Shown: piece by piece, positions 56,670 through 64,000 of the stretch
How positions within the stretch are numbered: position 1 is the first letter of the stretch
How the letters are laid out: each line of letters starts with the position of its first letter
Assembly: GCA_905198835.1 (NCBI GenBank)
Contig: CAJKDY010000002.1
Location: 62,001 to 126,000, forward strand
Length of the DNA: 64,000 bases
Direction of reading: 5' to 3'
From: an uncultured Eubacteriales bacterium
GTDB lineage: Bacteria > Bacillota > Clostridia > Oscillospirales > Oscillospiraceae
Made by a program: the position numbers and the translations under genes
The notes under the pieces: model-generated
The model's database searches: none
What the model was told of the DNA's origin: nothing
Seen by the model: only the letters and a program-made list of their open reading frames with translations

Positions 56670-59455
56670 CAAGTATCCTGATCACATCCTCTGTGCTGAT
56701 CCTGGCTATTCTTGTTGTCCGGCGGCTCCTTCAAAGCAGGTTGGACCCCCGGGTCCAATATGCGCTGTGGGCGCTGGTGCTGGTGCGTCTGCTGGTTCCG
56801 GTCAGCCTGCCCGCCTGGAATTTTTCCGTCCTCACCGCCGCCGCGCCGGTGGAGCGGCAGGTGGCGGCGCGGGTCAACGCCGGTCCGGTGTATTTCCAGC
56901 CGGTAGGCCGGACCGACCTCTCCTTCATGGCCCAAAGGACCGAGCTGGAGCCTGGGCAGGAGGTCCAGACTGGCGACAGCTTTGGCTACGCCGTAGTAGA
57001 CCAGGGCGCCCAGACGGCCACGCGGTACGCCCTTCGGTTGACCTGGGCCCAAGTCCTGGAGCTTGTCTGGAAGATAGGTATGGCCGCTGTGGGACTTTTC
57101 TTTGTGCTGTCCAACCTGCTGTTTTGGCGCAGGCTGGCCAGATGCCGACAGAGGTGGGAGGGGGAGCTGCCTTTCCCGGTCCGGCAGAGGGTCTACCTGG
57201 TGCCCGAGGCGGCCATCCCATCACCCTGTCTCTTTGGCGGGGCCATCTATCTGACGCCTAAGGCGGCCCAGAGCCCGGCCACCTTGGCCTATGTATTGCG
57301 CCATGAGTCCACCCACGCCAGGCACCTGGATCCGTTGTGGGCGCTGCTTCGGTGCGTCTGCTTGACAATCTATTGGTTTGATCCACTGGTATGGCTGGCT
57401 GCCCGGTGCGCCCGGCACGACTGCGAGCTGGCCTGCGACCAGTCGGTGATGGCGGGCATGGACCAGGAGAGCCGCCTGGGCTACGGCCAGGCCCTTTTGA
57501 CGCTGGTGCCGGTGAAGCGGGTGGCCAACCCCTTCCTCTCGGCCACCACTATGACCTCAGGCAAGGCCCAGCTGCGCCGCCGCATCCGCCGCATTGCCCA
57601 GCAGCCCCGCCGGGCTGTGGCGGTGGCCCTGGTGGCGGCCATGCTGGCGGCGGTGTTCTGTGCCTGCACCTTTACCGGAGGCAAGAGCGGCGTCTTCGAC
57701 CCGCCCAGGGTCGCCCATGGCACCGCCAATTCCCTCACCGGCCAGGAGCTGGCCTGGTTCAATGAGGAGTTCTTTGGAAGCGGCGAATACGAGACCATGC
57801 CCACCCAGTTTGCCAACCCCTGGATCCTCTATGATGACATCCGGGACGTAGACCTCCGTGAGCTTTTCTACCTGGAGGGGGAGACCCCCACCGACGAGGA
57901 AATTCGAGAGCATCTGGGTATGGACCCCGCCAATTTGCCCTGCCCGGCCTACAAACTGACCCGAGACGCTATGAACGACCTTTTGGGCAAGTACACCGGC
58001 ACCACCCTGGCAGACAGTAACCTGGTTGGTCTGGAGCAGGAGCTGGGCCAGGGCCAGGACGCCTGGTACTGGGAACACGGCGACACCAACTATTGCGGCC
58101 GGCTGTGCTTCCTCTGCGGCACCCGGGAGGAGACCGCCGACGGCGCTACCGTCAAGCTCTACCACTGCGCGGGCAGCTTTGCCGGCGGCCAGTGGTACTG
58201 CGTGACCCTCTCGGAGGAGGGGACGGGGGAGATGGGGGAGCGGAAGTACTACTTTGTTTCCAACCAGACCTGCGACCGGCCTGCCATTCCCACGCCGCTG
58301 CCAGAGGGCAAGCCCGAGGCGGTGCTCTCGCTGGAGGACGCCCGGGAGTGCGTGCCCCAGAAGGTAACGCTGGAGACACGGCCTGCCCAGGAATTCAGCA
58401 CCCACTGGGAGGACAGGATCGCGGACTGGACTCTGAAGGGCGGTCACCGCGTCCAGATCAACCGCTGCACCGACGGCGTGATCCGGGCCGCCGTGGAGCG
58501 AGCGGACGGCGACTGGGACGTGTTCCTCTCCGACCTCAGCGAGGAGGCCGAGCTGTTTTTCTATAGCGACCTCTTTGGCAAGGACGGCTTTTTCATCTAC
58601 CATTATGGCCAGTATGACGACCATTCTGGCGGCCCGCTGTACGACTATTACTACTTTACAGAGGATGGCGAGCTGATGCTGTTGGCCCGGACCCAGGCCC
58701 ATTTCAGCGAGCATATGTGCCTGGACGCCGACGGAGACGGAACTGACGAGCTGGTGTGCGGACGGTATCTCTATTTTGCCCGGGATGGCAAGCTCTTTGA
58801 AGCCGACCTCTCGGCCATGCTGGCCCGGGAGTTCCCGGAGCTGGGGACCGACGATGACTTTGCCAGCGGCTATTGGGAGCCCTGGGGCAAATACTGCGAG
58901 TTGACGGGCTATTCCAATGACCCACAAAAGGGCGGCTATCAGTGGACCCGCTATCTCTACTTCGACGGCGAGAGCATTCTGGTTTACAAGTTCCTCCCCG
59001 AGACCGTAGACCACATGGTAGCGGAGGCGGACCTGGGCGTGCCTGAGGCGGTGGTGGAGGCGGCCAAGGCGTACGTTTCCAGCCAGTTGGACCAGCGAAG
59101 CGACGGCGTGTGGTATATGGCCGAAACTTCAGACTACCCGGACCTTGGCCGGGAGTCCGGCTTTGACAACTGGCGGGTCGCGGAGTTCTCCATCCCCTAC
59201 GAAAATATCTTTGACAGCGTCAATGTGATCGGCTGGAACTTCACCTACGAGCTCCACGCCCTTCAGCCCGTTAACATCGTCTGGGCCGGACCGAGCTATG
59301 TGACCGAGGACGGCTGGGCCTGGGGTGGCAGCCGCTGGCTGTTCTTTGAAAAGAAGGACGAGGAGTACGTCTTCCTGTTTGCCATGGACCAGATCGCCTC
59401 GCCCGGCTCAAAGGGCTTTGAAGAGGACCTTGTAAACCAACTGAAAGAGCGATAA
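56666..59455 (+). CDS. BlaR1/M56-type membrane metalloprotease with a large unusual sensor domain
   Basis: A 929-residue protein. The N-terminal part has about four membrane spans and the M56 zinc site HESTH (213-217) with Glu254 in CELACDQ as probable third ligand. A last span lies at about 317-334, and about 590 residues follow outside. That part lacks a visible penicillin-binding SxxK/SxN/KTG set; it has YxxFDGE-like and DADGDGTDELVCG segments. It should sense something other than a classical beta-lactam and release the paired repressor. No beta-lactamase is adjacent. Confidence 0.88.
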   Translation: MTSILITSSVLILAILVVRRLLQSRLDPRVQYALWALVLVRLLVPVSLPAWNFSVLTAAAPVERQVAARVNAGPVYFQPVGRTDLSFMAQRTELEPGQEVQTGDSFGYAVVDQGAQTATRYALRLTWAQVLELVWKIGMAAVGLFFVLSNLLFWRRLARCRQRWEGELPFPVRQRVYLVPEAAIPSPCLFGGAIYLTPKAAQSPATLAYVLRHESTHARHLDPLWALLRCVCLTIYWFDPLVWLAARCARHDCELACDQSVMAGMDQESRLGYGQALLTLVPVKRVANPFLSATTMTSGKAQLRRRIRRIAQQPRRAVAVALVAAMLAAVFCACTFTGGKSGVFDPPRVAHGTANSLTGQELAWFNEEFFGSGEYETMPTQFANPWILYDDIRDVDLRELFYLEGETPTDEEIREHLGMDPANLPCPAYKLTRDAMNDLLGKYTGTTLADSNLVGLEQELGQGQDAWYWEHGDTNYCGRLCFLCGTREETADGATVKLYHCAGSFAGGQWYCVTLSEEGTGEMGERKYYFVSNQTCDRPAIPTPLPEGKPEAVLSLEDARECVPQKVTLETRPAQEFSTHWEDRIADWTLKGGHRVQINRCTDGVIRAAVERADGDWDVFLSDLSEEAELFFYSDLFGKDGFFIYHYGQYDDHSGGPLYDYYYFTEDGELMLLARTQAHFSEHMCLDADGDGTDELVCGRYLYFARDGKLFEADLSAMLAREFPELGTDDDFASGYWEPWGKYCELTGYSNDPQKGGYQWTRYLYFDGESILVYKFLPETVDHMVAEADLGVPEAVVEAAKAYVSSQLDQRSDGVWYMAETSDYPDLGRESGFDNWRVAEFSIPYENIFDSVNVIGWNFTYELHALQPVNIVWAGPSYVTEDGWAWGGSRWLFFEKKDEEYVFLFAMDQIASPGSKGFEEDLVNQLKER

Positions 59456-59464
59456 AGCCAAACA

Positions 59465-59496
59465 AAAGAGCCTGTCCCGCGAGGGACAGGCTCTTT
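59465..59496. terminator. Bidirectional terminator between blaR1-like and potCD
   Basis: A perfect 14-bp stem (GAGCCTGTCCC core) with GCGA loop and A/T ends on both sides, between convergent genes. Confidence 0.88.
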
Positions 59497-59503
59497 CACT
59501 TAC

Positions 59504-61516
59504 TTACACACCCAGGGACAGCCACAGGTCCTTGTAGAGGTCCCGGGTCTCCTGGGGCAGTACCAGGTACATCTCGCACCGCTCCAGGGTCTCGGGCGGG
59601 GTCTGGATGGTGTCAAAGGTCTCCTTGTCCAGCTCCTCGCCGTAGGCCTCGGCGTAATAGGCGGGGTACTGCTCGATGGCCTCGGTGTTGGCCGTGCCGT
59701 ACCAGATGGTGTCCAGATTGGCAAGGCACGCGTCGGTGGAGGCCATGAAGTTGATCCAGGCCATGGCCTCGTCATAGTGCCGGGCCTCCTTGAGCACGCA
59801 CATGGCGTCCACGAACCAGTTGGAGCCCTCCTGGGGCACCACAAAGGCCAGGTCGGGGTTGTTTTCCAGCATGGTCAGGTAGTCGCCGGCATAGTAGGTG
59901 GCGATGGCGGCGTTGCCGCCCTCCATGACCTGGAACACCTCGTCCATCACCTTGCCCTGGTAGACGCCCTGGTCGGTGGCGTCGGCCAGGAGCTGATAAG
60001 CCTGGCGAATTTCCGATTCATTGGTGGTGTTCACCGAGTAGCCCAGATGCAGCAGCGCCATGCCCAGCGCGTCCCGGGAGTTGTTGATAAGCAAAACCTG
60101 CCCGGCGTAGCGGGGGTCGAACATGGCGTCCCAGCTGGTGATCTCTTCTTCTACCATAGAGGTGTTGTAGATGATGCCCAGAGTGCCCCAGGCGTAGGGC
60201 ACGGTGAACTTGTTCTCCGGATCGTAAGGCAGGTTGCGGAAGTCCTCGCCGATGAGGGAGAAATTGGGGATCTGACTGTAGTCCAACTCGACCAGCATAT
60301 CCTCTTCGATGAGCTGGGAGATCATGTAGTCCGACGGCACGATCACGTCGTAGTCGCCGCCGCCGCTTTTTAAGAGGGAATAGAGGGTCTCGTTGCTCTC
60401 TACAGTCTGGTAGTTCACCCGAATGCCCGTCTCCTCCTCAAACCGGGTAATGAGTTCGGGGTCGATGTATTCTCCCCAGGAGCAGACGTTGACCACCGGC
60501 TGGGAGCTGGTGGCAGCGGCCAGGGCGCCTACCACCACCAGCAGCGCTGCGGCGGACACAAGGGCCACCGCACGGCGGAACCATACCTTTTTGGTGATAG
60601 CGGGGGCCTTGCGGGGCGTCTTGACCGGACGGTACTCGGCGGGCTTTTGGAGCAGGACCTTTTTCTGGGCAGCCTTCTCCTGCCGGGCCTCCAGCACGTT
60701 GGAGAGCACCAACAGCACCAGCACTGTCACAAATAGCAGTGTAGAGACCGCATTGATCTCCGGACTCACCCGCTTTTTGGTCATGCCGTAGATGGTCATG
60801 GCCAGGGTAGAGGTGGACGAGCCCGCGGTAAAGTAGGAGATGACAAAGTCGTCCACGCTCATGGTGAAGGCGATGAGCGCGCCGGAGACCACGCCGGGCT
60901 TGATCTCGGGCAAAATGACCTTCCAAAAGGCCTGCATCCAGGTGCAGCCCAGGTCCTGGGCCGCGTCGATGAGGTTTTTGTCCATCTGCCGCAGCTTGGG
61001 GGACACGTTGAGGATGACGTAAGGGATGTCAAAGGCGATGTGGGCCAGCAGGAGGGTGGTAAAGCCCAAGGTCAGCCGCGTGGGCAGCTCCACCACGTCC
61101 TGGATGCCGTTGAGCCACCGGGCAAACACGCCCCAGCCCTGGAAGCAGGCGGCGAACAGCAGGCACATGGATACGCCGGTGACGATGTCGGCGTTCACTG
61201 TTGGAATATTGCTCACCGTCATCAAGGGGCTTCTCCAGCGGCGCTTCAGGCCGAAGAGACCGATGGCGGCAAAGGTCCCGGCCACGGTGGAGATCACGGT
61301 AGCCAGGATGGAGACCAAGAGGGTGGTATAGACGCTCTCCATAATGAGCCGGTTCTGGAAGAGTTTGGCGTACCAGTCCAGAGAAAAGCCCTTCCAAACC
61401 ACCCCGGAATCCCCGGCATTGAAGGAGAAGATGATCAGGAGCAGGATAGGCGCGTAGAGGAATACGAAGGTCAGGGCGATCAGGACGCGGCCGCCGGCGC
61501 TGCTACGCTTTTTCAT
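59504..61516 (-). CDS. Fused spermidine/putrescine ABC permease and binding protein (PotC-PotD)
   Basis: A 670-residue fusion. Residues 1-280 are a PotC permease with six spans and the EAA loop DAAQDLGCTWMQAFWKVILP (184-203). A basic linker (about 280-310) and a further span (about 316-335) lead into a PotD-type polyamine-binding domain (VNVCSWGEYIDPELITRFEEETG at 342). The spans imply the binder is tethered outside. It overlaps potB by four bases. It is last in potA-potB-potCD. Confidence 0.93.
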   Translation of the reverse strand: MKKRSSAGGRVLIALTFVFLYAPILLLIIFSFNAGDSGVVWKGFSLDWYAKLFQNRLIMESVYTTLLVSILATVISTVAGTFAAIGLFGLKRRWRSPLMTVSNIPTVNADIVTGVSMCLLFAACFQGWGVFARWLNGIQDVVELPTRLTLGFTTLLLAHIAFDIPYVILNVSPKLRQMDKNLIDAAQDLGCTWMQAFWKVILPEIKPGVVSGALIAFTMSVDDFVISYFTAGSSTSTLAMTIYGMTKKRVSPEINAVSTLLFVTVLVLLVLSNVLEARQEKAAQKKVLLQKPAEYRPVKTPRKAPAITKKVWFRRAVALVSAAALLVVVGALAAATSSQPVVNVCSWGEYIDPELITRFEEETGIRVNYQTVESNETLYSLLKSGGGDYDVIVPSDYMISQLIEEDMLVELDYSQIPNFSLIGEDFRNLPYDPENKFTVPYAWGTLGIIYNTSMVEEEITSWDAMFDPRYAGQVLLINNSRDALGMALLHLGYSVNTTNESEIRQAYQLLADATDQGVYQGKVMDEVFQVMEGGNAAIATYYAGDYLTMLENNPDLAFVVPQEGSNWFVDAMCVLKEARHYDEAMAWINFMASTDACLANLDTIWYGTANTEAIEQYPAYYAEAYGEELDKETFDTIQTPPETLERCEMYLVLPQETRDLYKDLWLSLGV

Positions 61517-62331
61517 AGCATCACCGCCTGTTCTTCACCCTCGCCAAAGTGGTTCATCACAGCCATGCATACCACTACAATGACCATCATCACCATGGAG
61601 ATGGCTGCGCCCAGATGGGGATCGTAGGCCCCGCCCAGGAACTGCTGCTCGATAAGGTCGCCCAGCATCATCTGCTTGCCGCCGCCCAGCAGCCGGGAGA
61701 TGGCGAAGGTGGACACGCTGGGGACAAACACCATGGTCACACCGGACAAAATACCCGGCAGGGACAGCGGGAAAATGACCTTGCGAAAGACCCCCGCCGT
61801 GTTGGCCCCAAGGTCCCGGGCTGCCTCCAGCAGGGAATTGTCCAGCTTGACGATGACGGAGTAGATGGGCAGGATCATGAAAGGCAGGTAGTTATATACC
61901 ATGCCCAGCACCACCGCTCCCTGGGTGCGGATAAGCCGGAGTGGGCCAATGCCGAAGAGGCCCAGGAACTGGTTGATGAGGCCGTTATTCTCCAAAATAG
62001 ACATCCAGGCATAGGTCCGAAGAAGGAAGTTCATCCACATGGGCAGCATAATGAGGGCCATGGCCAGACGCTGGAACCGGGGGCCCTCCTTAGCCATGAA
62101 ATAGGCCACCGGGTAGCCGATGAGCAGGCAGATCAGCGTGGCGATCAGGGCCAGCTCAAAGGAGCGGAGAAACACGTCCAGATAAGCGCCCATGCTGGCG
62201 AAATTATCCAAGGCAAAGCCGCCGTCCGCGGCAGTAAAGGCGTAAATGACCATCAAGACGATGGGGGCCACCACGAAAAGCGCCATCCAGATCACATAGG
62301 GGACAGCGAAGCGGCGCGACTTATTCCTCAT
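61513..62331 (-). CDS. potB: Spermidine/putrescine ABC permease PotB
   Basis: A 272-residue permease with six spans and the EAA loop LEAARDLGANTAGVFRKVIFPLSLPG. The start at 62331 (MRNKSRRFAVPYVIW) lies inside the 3' end of potA; a longer frame to 62412 would only shadow potA. It pairs with the PotC half of the fused downstream protein. Confidence 0.92.
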   Translation of the reverse strand: MRNKSRRFAVPYVIWMALFVVAPIVLMVIYAFTAADGGFALDNFASMGAYLDVFLRSFELALIATLICLLIGYPVAYFMAKEGPRFQRLAMALIMLPMWMNFLLRTYAWMSILENNGLINQFLGLFGIGPLRLIRTQGAVVLGMVYNYLPFMILPIYSVIVKLDNSLLEAARDLGANTAGVFRKVIFPLSLPGILSGVTMVFVPSVSTFAISRLLGGGKQMMLGDLIEQQFLGGAYDPHLGAAISMVMMVIVVVCMAVMNHFGEGEEQAVML

Positions 62332-63463
62332 CCCCGCTGTCCTCCTCGCCGGGCTCCATGGTGGCGTCGCCGATCTCGTCATATTCCTCGGAATAGGACG
62401 AATAGTCGCCAAACATACCGGAATAGGCGCTCTTTTTCATCACGTGGATGCCGTCGGGGTCGATCTTGATGCCGATGCGGCTGTCCACAGGGCAGAAATC
62501 AGTGGTCTGGATGAGCCACTTGAAGCCGTAAAAGTCCACGATGGTATCGTAGTGGACGCCCTTAAAGGTCACCTGGGTCACCGTGCCCTTGAGCTGGCCT
62601 TCGGCCTCGGAGACGATGTCCACATCCTCAGGCCGAATGACCACGTCCACGGGCTCGTCCGGGGCAAAGCCGCCGTCCAGACACTGGAACTTGCGGTTGA
62701 AGATCTCCACAACGCCGTCTTGGCGCATGACGCCGTCGATGATGTTGCTCTCGCCGATAAAGTCGGCCACAAAGGCGTTTTTCGGCTCGTTGTAGATGTC
62801 CTCGGGGGAGCCGATCTGCTGGATGCGGCCGCCGTCCATGACCACCACCGTGTCGCTCATGGCCAGGGCCTCCTCCTGGTCATGGGTCACGTAGACAAAG
62901 GTGATGCCCATCTCCCGTTGGATGCGCTTGAGCTCCACCTGCATATCCTTGCGCAGCTTCAGGTCCAAAGCGCCCAGGGGCTCGTCCAGCAGCAGCACCT
63001 TGGGCCGGTTCACCAGCGCCCGGGCAATGGCCACCCGCTGCTGCTGGCCGCCGGAGAGGGCGGAGATGGGCCGCTTTTCAAAGCCCTTGAGGTTGACGAT
63101 CTCCAGCATCTCCAGCACCCGCTGGTGGACCTCCTGGTCGGGGACCTTGGCGATACGCAGGCCAAAGGCAACATTTTCGTAGACGTTCAAATGGGGGAAT
63201 AAGGCGTACTTTTGAAACACCGTGTTCACCTGGCGTTTATGGGGCGGCAGGTCGTTGATCCGCTGCCCATCAAAAAACACGTCTCCTGAGGTGGGGGTCA
63301 AAAACCCGCCGATGATGCGAAGGGTGGTCGTCTTGCCGCACCCGCTGGGGCCCAGAAGCGTGAGAAATTCCTTGTCATTGATGTACAGGTTCAAGTGATC
63401 GAGAATGATCTCGTCGTCGAATTTTACGACGCAGTCCGATAGACGGATCAACTCCTTGGACAT
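62321..63463 (-). CDS. potA: Spermidine/putrescine ABC transporter ATPase PotA
   Basis: A 380-residue ABC ATPase. Walker A GPSGCGKT is at 38-45, signature LSGGQQQR at 136-143, Walker B LLLDE at 157-161, and a C-terminal TOBE domain (VDVVIRPEDVDIV) precedes an acidic tail. It powers polyamine import by PotB-PotCD. GGGGGAGGATAC precedes the ATG. The leader contains a terminator hairpin. Confidence 0.94.
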   Translation of the reverse strand: MSKELIRLSDCVVKFDDEIILDHLNLYINDKEFLTLLGPSGCGKTTTLRIIGGFLTPTSGDVFFDGQRINDLPPHKRQVNTVFQKYALFPHLNVYENVAFGLRIAKVPDQEVHQRVLEMLEIVNLKGFEKRPISALSGGQQQRVAIARALVNRPKVLLLDEPLGALDLKLRKDMQVELKRIQREMGITFVYVTHDQEEALAMSDTVVVMDGGRIQQIGSPEDIYNEPKNAFVADFIGESNIIDGVMRQDGVVEIFNRKFQCLDGGFAPDEPVDVVIRPEDVDIVSEAEGQLKGTVTQVTFKGVHYDTIVDFYGFKWLIQTTDFCPVDSRIGIKIDPDGIHVMKKSAYSGMFGDYSSYSEEYDEIGDATMEPGEEDSGDEE

Positions 63464-63496
63464 GTATCCTCCCCCATTTCAAAATGATAGTCGTAG

Positions 63497-63532
63497 AAAA
63501 AAGGCGTACCCACCGTGCGGATGGGTACGCCT
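63497..63532 (-). terminator. Intrinsic terminator between the potA promoter and potA
   Basis: Minus strand AGGCGTACCCA/TGGGTACGCCT stem (63502-63512 with 63522-63532), followed by T6. It lies after the -10 and before potA, and about 95 bases past the stop of the upstream gene. Confidence 0.85.
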
Positions 63533-63544
63533 CGTCTGGCACAT

Positions 63545-63573
63545 ATCATAAATGGTATTGCGGCAAATGTCAA
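63545..63573 (-). promoter_or_regulatory. Sigma-A promoter for potA
   Basis: Minus strand TTGACA (63568-63573), 17-base spacer, TATGAT (63545-63550). Confidence 0.75.
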
Positions 63574-63628
63574 CACAAAACCAAAGATTTTTTGCCCGCA
63601 GGGAAAAATTTCCCGGTCTGGGAGCCGT

Positions 63629-64000
63629 TTAGCTGTTCATAGCGGCCTGGGAGATGGCCGCGCCGAAGGCATTGGCGTCGGTGGGCACCCAGATCCACTG
63701 AGGCTTGCTGTTGGTCTCCACGATCTCCAGGGAGAAATCCACATCGAAGGGATCGGAGGTTTCGCTGCTGGCCTCGGCGCCCTTCATCACATCAGCCATG
63801 GCGTGGATAATGGCGCTGGCCATGGCGTCCATATCGGTGGCCACGCTGGGGTCGCTGAGAGCTTCTTCCGTAGCGCTCTCCATAGCGTCGTTGATATCCA
63901 ACTTGGTGACGGTGCAGGTGACGACGGCCTTCTTGTCCTTCTCGCTGATCTCTTTCACCTGGGCAGTGAGCTCCAGCTTGCCCATCATAGCCATCATGGA
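63629..64000 (-). CDS. C-terminal part of an unrecognised protein (cut by window end)
   Basis: The frame is open to the right edge; about 123 residues are visible. The part reads GKLELTAQVKEISEKDKKAVVTCTVTKLDINDAMES, then a Met/Ala-rich helix (DMDAMASAIIHAMADVMKGAEASSE) and DFSLEIVETNSKPQWIWVPTDANAFGAAISQAAMNS. The pattern of a beta-rich domain then helix is compatible with small secreted lipoproteins of Clostridia (DUF5105-like), but the N-terminus is missing and I assign no family. Confidence 0.6.
   Translation of the reverse strand, partial: SMMAMMGKLELTAQVKEISEKDKKAVVTCTVTKLDINDAMESATEEALSDPSVATDMDAMASAIIHAMADVMKGAEASSETSDPFDVDFSLEIVETNSKPQWIWVPTDANAFGAAISQAAMNS

Noticed and set aside
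1..64000. CRISPR arrays, tRNA or rRNA genes, intact insertion sequences
   Set aside because: None seen: no regularly spaced repeats, no cloverleaf signatures noticed and no transposase-like proteins. A tRNAscan or Infernal run would settle the RNA part.

Overview
The window is a high-GC (about 60 % by eye) chromosomal segment of an anaerobic, endospore-forming Firmicute. Gene content and style suggest a gut Clostridia member of the Oscillospiraceae type (Flavonifractor/Pseudoflavonifractor-like). The taxonomic call is inference: it rests on sporulation genes (spoVM, spoIIR, spmA, spmB, a SPOCS/LysM protein), Gram-positive housekeeping genes (remA, prkC/prpC, cdaA/cdaR, plsY), ECF vitamin transporters, a Wood-Ljungdahl-type fhs and an ethanolamine microcompartment. 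No tRNA, rRNA, CRISPR array or intact insertion sequence was seen, and no gene-free stretch exceeds about 275 bases.

Layout. 1-3660: 3' part of an ethanolamine-utilisation (eut) microcompartment operon (eutC fragment, eutL, eutE, eutM, pduL-type phosphotransacylase). 3714-8866: a tandem OB-fold SSB-like gene, then a CUT1-type sugar ABC importer (binding lipoprotein and two permeases, no ATPase) with malQ. 8942-10159: a lower-GC pair on the minus strand (DUF3795 protein and a WYL regulator). 10333-20171: membrane protein DUF554, yceD-rpmF, a PDZ/radical-SAM DUF512 protein, a palindromic MITE-like repeat, der-plsY, cdaA-cdaR-rseC-like, and a DUF5685/J-domain/membrane-protein cluster. 20193-33917: a long co-directional core run yicC-remA-gmk-rpoZ-priA-def-fmt-rsmB-rlmN-prpC-prkC-rsgA, ending with a 23-codon spoVM and a SPOCS/LysM gene. 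34021-40828: nucleoside phosphorylase, patatin, fhs on the minus strand under a ZTP riboswitch, yerC, methyltransferase, hslO and an LCP protein. 40878-47384: an atypical histidine kinase, gap, an XRE regulator, queT with a structured leader, galU, ribU under an FMN riboswitch and a DUF3048 lipoprotein. 47428-50996: a membrane-anchored XRE protein, spmB/spmA, an AbrB-type regulator and rsmI. 51130-56186: lrp, aminotransferase, thrH, DUF1015, ispE and spoIIR. 56292-59455: a blaI/blaR1-like pair. 59504-63463: potA-potB-potCD (fused permease and binding protein) on the minus strand. 63629-64000: end of an unrecognised gene.

How it works together. The eut genes route ethanolamine-derived acetaldehyde through acetyl-CoA (EutE) to acetyl phosphate (PduL) inside a shell (EutL, EutM). 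The sugar importer and MalQ handle imported glucans or maltodextrins. Several transport or C1 genes carry RNA control: ZTP on fhs, FMN on ribU, a candidate translational switch on queT, and a terminator in the potA leader. Sporulation genes are scattered among housekeeping genes, and two have candidate sporulation-sigma promoters (sigma-E on spmA, sigma-F on spoIIR).

Most unusual signals: the queT leader with complementary SD, anti-SD and anti-anti-SD segments; an out-of-frame, encapsulation-peptide-like coding stretch between eutE and eutM; a hairpin presenting the SD of the SSB-like gene; the terminator just downstream of the potA promoter; and the fused PotCD.
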